Positions 42,693-52,736 of a stretch of 64,000 nt of DNA are shown here, one piece after another; position 1 is the stretch's first letter, and every line of letters begins with the position of its first letter. The DNA comes from CAXMQZ01 sp963719055 (GTDB lineage Bacteria; Acidobacteriota; Thermoanaerobaculia; Multivoradales; JAHEKO01): the NCBI GenBank assembly GCA_963719055.1, contig CAVRAU010000015.1:1-64000 (forward strand), written 5' to 3'. The position numbers and the translations under genes were made by a program. The notes under the pieces were generated by a model. That model searched no databases, was not told the DNA's origin, and saw nothing but the letters and a program-made list of their open reading frames with translations.

Positions 42693-44773
42693 GCTTTGGT
42701 CGGGACAAGCGCCTGCTGTTGGGCTTTCTGGCTGGGCTGGCGCCGCTGCCACTCCCCTTCAACGAGGTGGTGAGCTGGTTCGCGCTGTGGCTGTACTGGC
42801 TGGCCATCGGATTGTTTCTCTGGCGGGTCGCCAGCGATTCGAGCTCGCCTTTGCCGACCTGGGCGATGAACGTGCTCGGGCTGGCCTATCTGCCGGTGCT
42901 CTTCGTGGACTTCCTGGTGCTCTGGCAGGGACGGCTTCTGCGGCCGTTGATCCATCTGGCTCTGTTCGCGCTGGCCGTGAAGCTGTTTGGTATGAAGCTG
43001 GAAAAGGACAAATGGCACATCCTGCTGTTGATCTTTTTCACCTTTGTGGCCGCGATGGGCTCCAGCGTGCATCCCGCGGTGGTGTTCTACCTGATCGCGT
43101 TTCTGGCCATGGCGATCCTGGTGTTGGCGCGCTTCGCGACCTTTCATGTGCTGGCGAGCTATGGACTCGCTGGCCGAGCACCGGCGCCGATCCCTTTGCG
43201 CGGATTCATCCTTACCGCCACGTTGCTCACGATCGCCGGCGCCATACCGCTTTTTGCCTTCCTGCCGAGATTGGGCTCGCCCTACGTGATGGGGCCGGGC
43301 GGCACCGTCCGGCTCGATGGTCGGGGGGGCGGGCCTCACCGACTATGTCACGCTTGGATGTCGTCGGCCGAGTTCGGACGAGTCGCGCGGTGGCCATGCG
43401 TGTCTCCTACGAGACACCAGCCCCCGACGGACATGAAATGCGATTCAGGGCCGGGGTCTATGCGGAGTTCAAGAACAACGGCTGGGCCCGGGCGCCACGG
43501 CGAACTCGGGCGGTGCGCCGAGAGCGGGACGGCTTTTTTCACGTGGCGCCGGGTCAGCCCAGATCGTGGGTAGAGATATGGCTCGAGCCAGGTGTCAGCG
43601 GCGGTCTGGTGTTGCCCGTCGAAACCGTGACGGTGAACCTCATGGCCACCACCCTGCATCTGGATCAGGAGGGCCTTGTGTCGGTCCCGCTGGCGCGTGG
43701 CAGGACTCTCAACTACCGGGCCGGAATGCCTGAGAGCTCTGGCTTTCGCCTCGAGGATGCGGCATTCGAAGACCTACCCGCCATTCGGCCTGACAGGCTG
43801 TTCGGGGTCTCCAGCGAGATAGATGTCCTGGCGAAGGAAGTTGGTGGCGAAGGCTCAGCTCGGGATCAGGCACAGAGGATCGAACAGTATCTGGCGCGCA
43901 ACTTCACCTACACGCTCGATCTCGTGGGTTCGCAAACAGAGAACCCGGTGGACGATTTTCTTTTTCGCACTCGCCGGGGCCATTGCGAGTATTTCGCCTC
44001 GTCCATGGTGCTCATGCTGCGATCTCTGGGTATCCCGGCTCGCTTCACCACCGGCTATCTCGGTGGCGACTACAGCCCATTCGAGGGCTACTATGTGGTC
44101 CGCCAGAGTGATGCCCACGCTTGGGTCGAGGCCTATCTGCCCGATGTGGGCTGGACGACTTTCGACCCGACACCCCCAGCGGGGCGCCCAAGCAGCCGGT
44201 CTTCGGGTTGGTACCACTTGTTCTCCCAGGCCTACGATTATGTGATCTTTCGCTGGGATCGCTACGTGCTCACCTACGGTTTCTTCGACCAGGTGGGAAT
44301 CGCCCGCCGGTTGGTGACTTGGTGGTCGGAATGGTGGCAATCGCGGAGCTCACCGGATGCCAGCCACGAGACCCAGATCGAGGCGGCAGGGGAGGACGAG
44401 GTCGCTGACACCGCCGAAGAGGTGGGTCTCGCCATCACCGGCTACGAGCTGATTCCGCTGGCTCTGGCGCTCCTGTGGGGCGCTTGGTGGATCTGGAGAC
44501 ACCGACCTGCGTTCAGCGCCGTGCGTGCCTACAGACAGCTGCGTCTCACGGATTGAGAAAGACGAAATCCTTGCCCTCCCCGGTTCCACTCCTCCCCTGA
44601 AGTTGGCCGAACACATCGCCAGTTCGAAGCCTCTGGCCTCGGTCCCTGCCCGTCGCGTCATCGATCTCTATCTGCGTGAAAGCTTCGGCGGTCAAGAACT
44701 GACCGAAGAGGAACGCCAAGAGCTCCGCGCAGCCCTCCGCGAAGCCGTCCAGAACCTCCGCAAGACCGCTTGA
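42689..44773 (+). CDS. TgpA-type membrane transglutaminase-like protein, frame broken
   Basis: About 694 residues. Six or more N-terminal TM helices (DUF3488 region), then a periplasmic transglutaminase-like domain with Cys in RRGHCEYFASSMVLMLR, His in SDAHAWVEAYLPDVGW and Asp in FDPTPP, a further TM (YELIPLALALLWGAWWIW), and a cytoplasmic DUF4129-like tail PLKLAEHIASSKPLAS ... YLRESFGGQELTEEER. Frame shifts: at a run of seven G (43323-43329), near 43355, and near 44545. The last 80 codons (from about 44545) look like a separate small ORF but are the expected C-terminus. Third gene of moxR-DUF58-tgpA. Confidence 0.85.
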
Positions 44774-44999
44774 TTCGGTGTAGACCCCTGAACCATTGAA
44801 GTGGCCGACCGGCTTTCGCGGGCGATACTAAACGTTTTGTGGTCCGCATGAAGCGGCCGGCCTCGGCTGGCGTTGTTGATCGCATCTCCATGGTGGCGGA
44901 CCACGCTGGCGGTGCGGTCGCTTTCCACGCGCTGCTGGCCGTGGGATCCATATGTGTGATGTCAGGGCACCTGTCGGCGACCGCATAGATCAGGACCGC
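44774..44999. other. Convergent intergenic region with two 9-base inverted repeats
   Basis: 226 bases between the TgpA and WcaJ-like stops; no gene recognised. GTGGTCCGC (44839-44847) is matched by GCGGACCAC (44896-44904), and TGCGGTCGC (44913-44921) by GCGACCGCA (44977-44985). Neither is followed by a T-run, so they are not ordinary intrinsic terminators. They could form long-looped structures that separate the two convergent operons. Confidence 0.4.
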
Positions 45000-46430
45000 C
45001 TAGTAGGCGTTGTGGCGCAGACCGTGGCGGAAGGTCATCCAGAGGATCTTGAAGTCGAGCTTCAAGGACCAGTTCTCGATGTAGTAGAGGTCGTACTGAA
45101 TTCGCTTGCGGATCGAAGTGTTGCCCCGCCAGCCATGCACTTGGGCCCAGCCGGTGATACCGGCCTTGACGCGGTGCCGCAGCATGTACTGCGGGATGCG
45201 ATGCTTGAACTCATGGACGAAGGCGGGTCGTTCCGGCCGCGGGCCGATGATGGACATCTCGCCTTTGAGGACGTTCCACAGCTGGGGCAACTCGTCCAGC
45301 GACCAATGGCGCAGAAAGGTACCGAACCGAGTTCGGCGGGAGTCGCCCCTGATCGCCCAGACCGGCCCGGTCGAGGACTCTGCGTTGACCCTCATGGAGC
45401 GGAACTTGAGCATCATGAAGGATCGCCCGTCCAGACCCATTCGTTCTTGCCTGTAGAAGATGGGTCCTTTGTCTTCCAACCAGATCGCCAGGGCCGCGAA
45501 CGGGAAGAAGGGCAGCAGGATCGTCATCGCTACGGCGGCGACGCCGATGTCCATGCAGCGCTTGACCAGGCTACTCCAGCCTTGGAGAGGTACCTGGGAC
45601 AGATTGATGACCGGCGTGCCGTCCAAATCCTCCAGGGTGGCCTTGAGCGTGGCGTATTGGAGGATGTCCGGGACCAGCCTGACTTCCACGCACTCCTGAC
45701 CCACCGACTGGAGGATTCGCATCATCTTCTTGTGGGCCTCGAGCGGCAGCGCGATATAGATCTGATCGATCCCCTGATCGGCGATCACCCGGTCGAGGTC
45801 CTTCAGGGTTCCGAGCACCGGCACCTCGGCGAACCGATTCCCTGCCTTGCCGGGATCGTCATCGAGGAAGCCGACAACGCGCAGACCCAGCTCCTGATGA
45901 TCGTTGAGCTTCCGGGTGACTTCCTTACCCAGGGCCCCGGCGCCGACGACCAGGATGCGCTGGAGGTTGTGTCCACTGAGGCGGATCCGCCGCAGAGCGG
46001 ATCGGATGAGCCCGCGACCGAGAACCACGAAGGTCAGATTGAGACCGGCAAAAAGCGCCAGGAAGCCACGGCTGTAGGTGAAGACCTCGACAATCCCATC
46101 TGGCCGGACGGAGTCCTGCTTGTACCAGGTAATGAAGGATCCGAGAAGAACGGTAGCCAGCAGTGAAGCGATGAAGAGGTTGAGGCCTTCGTCGACCCGG
46201 CTGCGACCTCTCCGTGTCTGATAGAGACCGTGGAAATAGAAGACGACCGGCCAGAGAATCAGAATCACGGGTACCAGGAGGAGATAGCGACTGAACTCCG
46301 GGACGGAGGTGGTTGGGAAGAGGCCAGAACCGAACCTCAGATACCAGGCGGCGAAGAAGGCTGCCAGGCTGGCAACCAGATCGCTGGCCAGGCTGATGCT
46401 CGACGTGAATCGATGACGTCTGCGGATCAA
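45000..46430 (-). CDS. Polyprenyl-phosphate sugar-1-phosphate transferase (WcaJ/EPS-initiating)
   Basis: 476 residues. Four N-terminal TM helices, a central CoA-binding-like domain (RILVVGAGALGKEV, VVGFLDDDPGKAG), a fifth hydrophobic segment (VAAVAMTILLPFFPFAALAIWL) and the catalytic PssY/WbaP domain: KRCMDIGVAAV, GPIFYRQERMGLDGRSFMMLKFRSM, RHWSLDELPQLWNVLKGEMSIIGPRPE. It transfers a hexose-1-phosphate to undecaprenyl phosphate to begin an exopolysaccharide or O-unit. It is the last gene of the GT4 cluster. Full length and intact. Confidence 0.92.
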   Translation of the reverse strand: MIRRRHRFTSSISLASDLVASLAAFFAAWYLRFGSGLFPTTSVPEFSRYLLLVPVILILWPVVFYFHGLYQTRRGRSRVDEGLNLFIASLLATVLLGSFITWYKQDSVRPDGIVEVFTYSRGFLALFAGLNLTFVVLGRGLIRSALRRIRLSGHNLQRILVVGAGALGKEVTRKLNDHQELGLRVVGFLDDDPGKAGNRFAEVPVLGTLKDLDRVIADQGIDQIYIALPLEAHKKMMRILQSVGQECVEVRLVPDILQYATLKATLEDLDGTPVINLSQVPLQGWSSLVKRCMDIGVAAVAMTILLPFFPFAALAIWLEDKGPIFYRQERMGLDGRSFMMLKFRSMRVNAESSTGPVWAIRGDSRRTRFGTFLRHWSLDELPQLWNVLKGEMSIIGPRPERPAFVHEFKHRIPQYMLRHRVKAGITGWAQVHGWRGNTSIRKRIQYDLYYIENWSLKLDFKILWMTFRHGLRHNAY

Positions 46431-46533
46431 TCGTTCGGACCTTTGATTTTGAGGAAGCCAAGTCCCAAGCCTGTGAGATCTTGCCTCTCACAGACCTGAG
46501 AAACGAATGTTTCAGTAAAGCAAACGGATAGAC

Positions 46534-47658
46534 TCAAAACAGGCTCCAGCCAGTCAACCGTCGGGTCAAGAGCACGCGGAGCTGATCCTCGAATCTTGCG
46601 ACGGAGAATTCCTCCGCACGCCGTTTCAGGTTCAATTTATTGAAGCTGATTGAGAGCGATTTGTCAATCGCTGCGGCCAGTGCGTCCACGGACTCGGGTT
46701 GTTCGTAGAGCACTCCGTGCTGCCCATCTTCGACGATGTCGAGGACTCCGCCGCGTCCCAAGGCCACTACCGGGCAGCCACTGGCCAGGGCCTCTACCGA
46801 GGAGATCCCGAAGTCCTCGATGCCAGGTTGCACAAAACAGCGGGCCCGTTGAAACAGCCCGCGCAAGGTCTCATCGTTCACCCATCCCAACAGTCGTGTC
46901 CTCGGTCCGCAGCGTCGTTCGAGTCTCTGTCTCTCGGGACCTTCGCCGACGATCCGGAGCTCGATACCCTGCCGCTCGCAGGCGTCGATGGCCAGGTCAA
47001 TTCTCTTGTAGGGCGATAGTGCCGAGACCATCAGGCAGAAGTTCTCTGCGGGATCTTCGATCGGTTGGAAGGACATCGTATCGACCGGTGGGTGGAGTAT
47101 CTCGGCTTCTTCGTGGTAGTAGCGCTCGATTCGAGTCGCCACGAACGAAGAGTTCGCCAGGTAGAGATCGACCCGCCTCGCACTGGTCACGTCCCAGTTG
47201 CGCAGTCGCTCCAATGCCAGACTGCGCAGGCGGGCGACCAGACCGGTTCGCTTGGGAAAGTACGCTTGCTCTTGATCCCAGGCATACCGCATCGGTGTAT
47301 GGCAGTAGCAGAGATGGAAGGCCCCCGGACGGGGCTGCGCACCTTTGGCCACACAGTGACTGGAACTGATGATCAGGTCGTAGGGCGTGAAATCGAAGTC
47401 TTCGATCGCGGCCGGGAAGAAGGGTAACAATCGGCGGTAATGGCGGCGTACTCCGGGATAGTCTTGGAGAAAGCTGGTGATGATGGGGTGACTTTCAAGG
47501 TCTGCACTGACCGATCCGGGAAAATGAAAGAGGGTGTAGATAGGCGCCTCCGGGAAGAGGCCGGCGATGTGCTCCAGCACCTTCTCACCGCCGCGCATCC
47601 CGGTAAGCCAGTCGTGCACCAGGGCTACCTTTGGAGACGACGACTCGGGGGAGCTCAC
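46534..47658 (-). CDS. Family 4 glycosyltransferase
   Basis: About 374 residues. KVALVHDWLTGMRGGEKVLEHI at the N-terminus (typical of WbaZ/mannosyltransferase-like GT4), then HTPMRYAWD, YLANSSFVATRIERYY, SALSPYKRIDLAIDA and a C-terminal donor-site region GIEDFGISSVEALASGCPVVALGRGG with the E-x7-E pattern. The start is GTG 47658, which overlaps the stop of the upstream GT4 gene (GTGA); the open frame continues upstream but inside the neighbour. Probably adds one sugar of the polysaccharide repeat. Confidence 0.88.
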   Translation of the reverse strand: MSSPESSSPKVALVHDWLTGMRGGEKVLEHIAGLFPEAPIYTLFHFPGSVSADLESHPIITSFLQDYPGVRRHYRRLLPFFPAAIEDFDFTPYDLIISSSHCVAKGAQPRPGAFHLCYCHTPMRYAWDQEQAYFPKRTGLVARLRSLALERLRNWDVTSARRVDLYLANSSFVATRIERYYHEEAEILHPPVDTMSFQPIEDPAENFCLMVSALSPYKRIDLAIDACERQGIELRIVGEGPERQRLERRCGPRTRLLGWVNDETLRGLFQRARCFVQPGIEDFGISSVEALASGCPVVALGRGGVLDIVEDGQHGVLYEQPESVDALAAAIDKSLSISFNKLNLKRRAEEFSVARFEDQLRVLLTRRLTGWSLF

Positions 47659-48818
47659 TCTGGGATGCCCTTTTTGCGGCGGATCGTGCTTCGCCTGCGG
47701 GGTGCCTGCAGCGCCGCCAGATAGATCTCGAGTGTCTTCTCGGCGGTGCGACTCCACTGGAAGTCGTCGGCTCGTTTCAAGCCCAACTTCACCAGCGACT
47801 CCCGGTGCTCCTGGTCGGCCATACATTGGGCGATGGCCCTGGCGATCTCGTCCACATCGAGGGGATTGACCAGGTGCCCGTAGCCTTCGGCGATCTCCCG
47901 CAGGGCCGAGGTGTTCGAGGTGATGACGGGCACTCCAGAGGCCATGGCTTCGATGACCGGTAGTCCGAATCCCTCGTAGAGGGTCGGGAAAACGAATAGG
48001 GTCGCCCCCTGATAGAGAGCCGGCAAAGCCTCTTCTGGGACATGTCCCACCAACCGGATTCGATCGGTGAGACCCATCTGCTCGGCGCGTTGACGGATCT
48101 TGAACTCCATTCCTTCACGATCGCCGACGCAGACCAGATCGGCGTCGAACTCGTAGATCTCACGGGCGCGGGCATAGGCCTTGACCACGTTGTCGAGATT
48201 CTTGTGGGGTTTGGGGTTACCGACGAAGAGCAGGTAGGGGCGGTTGATGCCGAATTCCTCTTGCCGAGTGGCGATCTCCGCGGGAGCCAGGCTCTGGCGG
48301 TACCGGTCGGTGACGCCGGAATACACCACGCGAATCTTGCGACCGTCCACCTTGAAGTAGTCCATGAGATCGGTCTTGGTGTTTTGAGAAACGGCGATGA
48401 TGCGATCTCCTCGGGACAGGCTACGGCGGATCATCCGCTGGGCATAGAAGAAGGCCAGGGCGCTGGGGAGGAACTCCGGATAGAGAAGATGGATGATGTC
48501 GTGGATGGTCACCACGGCTCTGCAGGGCACAACCGCCGGCAAGACATAGTGGGTCGAGTGATAGAGATCCAGCCGCAGCCGAAACAACCGCCAGGAAAGG
48601 GCGACGAGCTCCCGTACAGAGTACGAAGGCGACCGTTCCACCACCGCCCGGAAGTTCTCCGGCAGATCAGGTAGCTCCTGAATGCCCTGTTGACCGACGA
48701 ACAGAACATATCGGTTCTCTTGATCCAGCTCGCCCAGCGACGCGATCAGGTTCCGGATATAGGTTCCGATTCCGAAGTCACTGAGCTTGCGGGCATCGAT
48801 GGCGATGTTGTAGGCCAC
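47655..48818 (-). CDS. Family 4 glycosyltransferase
   Basis: 387 residues, GT-B fold. N-terminal NIAIDARKLSDFGIGTYIRNL, middle AVVTIHDIIHLLYPEFLP and AVSQNTKTDLMDYFKV, C-terminal LLFVGNPKPHKNLDNVVKAY and FPTLYEGFGLPVIEAMASGVPVITSNTSALREIAEG with the E-x7-E donor-binding pattern. Cytoplasmic sugar transferase of the exopolysaccharide cluster; sugar unknown. Its TGA overlaps the next GT4 start. Frame intact. Confidence 0.9.
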   Translation of the reverse strand: MAYNIAIDARKLSDFGIGTYIRNLIASLGELDQENRYVLFVGQQGIQELPDLPENFRAVVERSPSYSVRELVALSWRLFRLRLDLYHSTHYVLPAVVPCRAVVTIHDIIHLLYPEFLPSALAFFYAQRMIRRSLSRGDRIIAVSQNTKTDLMDYFKVDGRKIRVVYSGVTDRYRQSLAPAEIATRQEEFGINRPYLLFVGNPKPHKNLDNVVKAYARAREIYEFDADLVCVGDREGMEFKIRQRAEQMGLTDRIRLVGHVPEEALPALYQGATLFVFPTLYEGFGLPVIEAMASGVPVITSNTSALREIAEGYGHLVNPLDVDEIARAIAQCMADQEHRESLVKLGLKRADDFQWSRTAEKTLEIYLAALQAPRRRSTIRRKKGIPE

Positions 48819-48890
48819 TATGGATGGTTCCTGGCCAGGTGGTGCCCAGCTCCGAGGCTATTGTAATCAATCGCCTGCCAGGATTCGACG

Positions 48891-50030
48891 TCAATCCAGC
48901 GCGGCGCGAAAAAGCTGCTCCATCAACTGCGCCGAGTGCTCCCACCGAAACTGCTGAGCCCGGCGCCAGCCACGGTTCCCCAGCTCGGCAGCCAGGGAAG
49001 TCTCATCCAGCAGCCGTTGAATGGCGTGGGCGAGTTCCTCGGCGCTTTCGGGCTCGAAGAGCAGGCCCGCGTCGCCGACCACTTCGGGCAGGCTGGAGCG
49101 ATTCGAAGCGATCGTCGGAATGCCGCAGGACATGGCCTCCGCCGGCGGCAGACCAAAGCCCTCGTAGAGCGATGGGTAGACAAAGACCGAGGCCGCTTGC
49201 ATGAGTCGGACAAGCCGGGCTCGTGGAACTCGACCGAGATAGTGCAGGCCTTGACTTGAAAGACCCTCGATTCGACTCAACAGATCGAGACTGCGCCAGC
49301 CGTAGGGTCCGGTCAGGACCAATGGCGGGGTGCCTGGTCGTGTCTGACGGAGGGTTTCCCACGCATTGAGCAGTATGCCGAGGTTCTTGCGTGGCTCCAG
49401 GGTCCCGGAGTAGAGAATATAGCCATCGGGACAGCTCAGCTCGTCTCGCGTCGCCGCGATGTCTTGCGGAATCCCAGGCTTGAATTCCGCGTCTACCCCG
49501 GGGTAGATGACCTCCACCCGTGAAGCACAGTCGGGGTAGTGAAGGCGCAGGTCGTCAGCCGTGGCCTTGGAATCTGCCGCAATCCACCTGGCTTTGCCAA
49601 GTGTGTTGCGGAGAAACGGCAGCACGCTCAGGCGTACCTTCAGCCGGTGGGTGTGGGGGTGGAGGAGCGTGGTCAGGTCGTGGACCGTCACGACGCCGGG
49701 AACCGACAGGCGCACCGGGAGCGTGGTGATGGGAGACCAGAGGAGATCGATGTTCCCGCGTTTGAGTCTGCCAGGGAGTATCAGTTGCTGCCACCAGACT
49801 CCCAAAGGCCCCCCGTGCGCCTCCATGGAGATCCCCAGCTCGACGAGCCGGCGATCTTCGACGATGGGCCGGTGAGCCATCCCGACGTAGCTCGCCGAGC
49901 CCCTCTGCGCCAGGCAGCTGAGCATGGAATGAGTGTAGAAGCCGATGCCGGACGGCACCCCGACGAGCGCCCGGAGATCCACAGCGATCCGCGGCCGCGA
50001 GCTTGTGCCTGATGAGCGATCGGGTTCCAT
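48891..50030 (-). CDS. Family 4 glycosyltransferase
   Basis: 379 residues. RIAVDLRALVGVPSGIGFYTHSML, VVTVHDLTTLLHPHTHRLKV, AADSKATADDLRLHYPDC, ILYSGTLEPRKNLGILLNAW and VYPSLYEGFGLPPAEAMSCGIPTIASNRSSLPEVVGDAG are the ordered GT4 landmarks. Closely similar in layout to the two GT4 genes on either side, consistent with duplication inside the cluster. Separated by 22 bases from the gene upstream and 72 from the one downstream. Frame intact. Confidence 0.9.
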   Translation of the reverse strand: MEPDRSSGTSSRPRIAVDLRALVGVPSGIGFYTHSMLSCLAQRGSASYVGMAHRPIVEDRRLVELGISMEAHGGPLGVWWQQLILPGRLKRGNIDLLWSPITTLPVRLSVPGVVTVHDLTTLLHPHTHRLKVRLSVLPFLRNTLGKARWIAADSKATADDLRLHYPDCASRVEVIYPGVDAEFKPGIPQDIAATRDELSCPDGYILYSGTLEPRKNLGILLNAWETLRQTRPGTPPLVLTGPYGWRSLDLLSRIEGLSSQGLHYLGRVPRARLVRLMQAASVFVYPSLYEGFGLPPAEAMSCGIPTIASNRSSLPEVVGDAGLLFEPESAEELAHAIQRLLDETSLAAELGNRGWRRAQQFRWEHSAQLMEQLFRAALD

Positions 50031-50052
50031 GGTCGTGGCCGAGGTCGGGCGT

Positions 50053-51237
50053 CTAGTCCTCGGTTGCCAGATGCCAGATCGCCAAAGTCTCAGCCGCTGC
50101 CCGCGCCCAGCTCAACTCCGCGATCCGCTGCTTGCCCAGTTGTATCAAATTGGCTCGTAGGGCATCCTCCTCCAGGACTCGGACGACGGCTTCAGCCATC
50201 AGGTCGGGTCGATCGGGCGGCGCAAACATGGCTCCCTCTCCGGCGACCTCGCGCAGGACCGGGAGGTCGCTGCAGACCAGAGGTGTACCGGCCCATTGAG
50301 CCTCGACGGCAGGCAGACCGAATCCTTCGTACAGCGATGGGAATAGAACCAGCTGTGCATGTTCGTAGAGGGAGGCCAGCTCCTGTTCATCGACGTAACC
50401 CAGATGTCGGACCCATCCCGCCTGTTCCGCAGCCTCGACCTGGGAGCGAATGGACTCGGTCTTCCAACCGTACTTGCCGCACAAAACGAGCAGGGGAGGG
50501 TCTGCGAGTTGCTGTCGGACTTTCTGCCAGCACGAGAGCAGGGTCTCGATGTTCTTTCTCGGTTCGAGGGTGCCGACGTGGAGGGCGAATTTCCCCGGCA
50601 GGTCGGGAGGCAATGGCCCGGCCTCGACCGACGAGAGCTGACCCGGGCCATGATGCACGACGTGTACGTGGTCGGCGCGCTCGTAGCCGTCTCTCAGGAG
50701 CTCTTCACGCACCGCGCCGCTGACGGTGATCAGTCGGGCTGCTTTGGCCAAAGTCCTTTCGAGCCGCACGGAGAGCTCCGAGAGGGTCTCCTCGCGCAAT
50801 GTCCACGGTACGGCCCGAAATCCCAGATCGTGGATTGTTGCGACCAGGGCGCCCCGTGACAGAGAGAATCTTCGAGGAAGGAAGTAGTTGGGTGCGAAGA
50901 GTACGTCGCAGCCATGAGTGGCGATCAGGAGGGGCTCCAGGCGACGCAGCAACCGGGTCACGGTGCTGGCCAGGAGAACTCGGTCCGGAGAGATCTCATA
51001 GCGCACGATCTCCAAGGCCGGGCCCTGAGGAGGAGAGACGGTGGGTCCTTCGAGATCTGGACTCTGGACGATGGACGGAGAGAACAGGAGCAGGCGAACA
51101 TCGCTACGGGCGGACAGGCTCTCTAGTAGTCGATACAAGTACCAGCCGATGCCGGTTAGAGGCTCCCAGAATGCGGCGATATCGACCGCGACCTTGAGCC
51201 TCGAATCGCGCCGAAATCGGCGCAGCGTGGTCAGCAT
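50053..51237 (-). CDS. Family 4 glycosyltransferase
   Basis: About 394 residues. LKVAVDIAAFWEPLTGIGWYLYRL, LVATIHDLGFRAVPWTL, TVSGAVREELLRDGYERAD, ALHVGTLEPRKNIETLLSCW and FPSLYEGFGLPAVEAQWAGTPLVCSDLPVLREVAGEG identify GT4. First gene of the minus-strand polysaccharide cluster. ATG 51237 (MLTTLRRF) is preferred; a start at 51288 would add 17 residues. Frame intact. Confidence 0.88.
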   Translation of the reverse strand: MLTTLRRFRRDSRLKVAVDIAAFWEPLTGIGWYLYRLLESLSARSDVRLLLFSPSIVQSPDLEGPTVSPPQGPALEIVRYEISPDRVLLASTVTRLLRRLEPLLIATHGCDVLFAPNYFLPRRFSLSRGALVATIHDLGFRAVPWTLREETLSELSVRLERTLAKAARLITVSGAVREELLRDGYERADHVHVVHHGPGQLSSVEAGPLPPDLPGKFALHVGTLEPRKNIETLLSCWQKVRQQLADPPLLVLCGKYGWKTESIRSQVEAAEQAGWVRHLGYVDEQELASLYEHAQLVLFPSLYEGFGLPAVEAQWAGTPLVCSDLPVLREVAGEGAMFAPPDRPDLMAEAVVRVLEEDALRANLIQLGKQRIAELSWARAAAETLAIWHLATED

Positions 51238-51426
51238 CTGCCAGCCCCAGACGATGGTGGTGGGTGTTTTACGAAAGCCTCCCCACACCCAGTGCGCCCT
51301 GGACTCGATCCGGTTGTATGCTCGTCGAGCCCTTGGAAAGCGCCGTGCCAGCGCTCTGCGAAGGCTACGTCCCGAGGGCGCGGGCTCGGCGGCTCGGATG
51401 GTTCGGGTGTCTGATCGGCGCGGTTC

Positions 51427-52736
51427 ATGGGGAATGCGAGAATCCTATCCGAGACCGGAGGATTGCAGGAGGTCCAATTGGCCGAGAGCGCAAGGAACGG
51501 GAGACGGGGGGCAATCTGGGCGCGCGTCGTCGCGCTTCTGGTGCTCGTTGGTGTTGTCGGTCATGTCTTCTATTGGTACTGGCCCCGCCGGAGAGCCTCG
51601 GTCCCGAGCTCCGAGAGTCCGGTCGCCAATCTGGTCTTGCGTGAGGCGGGCTCCGAGATCAGGGTGTGGATTCCGTTTCCCCATCAGAATCTGGGGTCCC
51701 TCGAGGCTCGCCTCGGCAACCTGGAGTCAATCGAGCCGGGCCCTACAGGACTTCTTGGGCGCTTCGCAGCCCCTCGAGCTGCCCTCGTTCGGCCCCTTTC
51801 GCGTGCCGCCTGCCACGGAACTGGCGTTGGCGACGGACCGGGCCGGGAAGGGCCTTGTGGTAGCGGCTCGGGTCTACCCCATGGCGGCGTGGTTATTCCG
51901 AGCGGCTGGCCTCCTGGCCAGCAATCCGTGGATGGGCGGTGGAGATCTGACCCTGGGTGGACGAGAGATTCGGGTCGAATGGCGGGGAGATCTCTGGATC
52001 GCCAGGACCGTGGGCGAAGAGCTCGATCTGACGAGCGGTCGGGCCGACTGTAGGACAGAGTCTAATGCTGTTGCGATTGGGTCCTCTGCCGGGTCCGGTC
52101 TCGGGAGGTCTGTACCGCCTCGTGGCGAGCGGCCCCCGGATGGTGCTCACGTCGAACCTGTCAGGCGGGCCCTCCTCACCGCCGGACCTCGATCCTCTGC
52201 GACTCGAAGACATGGCATTTGTCTGGACCCATCTAACAGGATCCGGAGAAGCACGCGTCGTGCAGTCTCTGGTCGCCTTTGCGGGTGATCCAACGAGACG
52301 ACGGGAGCTGCCGGCACTGGTGGCTGCTGGGACGGCCGGCTCCGAGTTCTGGCCGTTGCCCGGCGAACGGGTCCTCGACGCGATCGGTGCTCAGGTCTTC
52401 AAGCGATTTCAAGGACGTTGGGAATTGCGCTCCTACGATTCGGACTCACTGCGACGAGGTGAAGACCTGGTGGCCGGCCTCGAGGCTCTCGCCCTGAAGG
52501 TGGGCCCGACCCCGGCTGTGACTGTCGGGTACATCGACCTGGTGGAGGCCCTTCAAGTCGTCCTCGGGGTGGGGGAAGCGATCTATCGGGTGCCCGTCAT
52601 TGGTGAAAACGAGGCCCGGAAATGGTTGGCGTTCGCTCGAATCCTGGAGAACATGGGCGGCATCTCGGGCCTCTTCCTCTGGGTCGCCGAGCCGGATCAG
52701 TTGGAACTCCAGTTCTGGCCGGCGGCGGCCAATTGA
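51427..52736 (+). CDS. Unknown single-TM anchored protein, frame broken
   Basis: About 436 residues when three frames are joined (shifts near 51750 and 52060). A short cytoplasmic N-terminus, one TM helix (VVALLVLVGVVGHVFYWYW) and a large outer part. Visible segments: LVLREAGSEIRVWIPFP, FGPFRVPPATELALATD, GGDLTLGGREIRVEWRGD, LYRLVASGPRMVLTSNL and near the C-terminus VGYIDLVEALQVVLGVGEAIYRVP. No family recognised. It lies just upstream of yceD and its stop codon sits inside the -35 of the proposed yceD promoter, so it is a separate transcription unit or a leader gene of the fab operon. Confidence 0.6.

Noticed and set aside
44525..44773. Separate 82-residue gene after TgpA
   Set aside because: Its sequence (PLKLAEHIASSKP ... 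YLRESFGGQELTEEER) is the expected cytoplasmic C-terminus of TgpA, and TgpA otherwise ends early. A single frame shift near 44545 joins them.
44952..46166. 404-codon plus-strand open frame opposite the WcaJ-like gene
   Set aside because: It is the antisense of a fully recognised gene in high-GC DNA; the translation is low-complexity and matches nothing.
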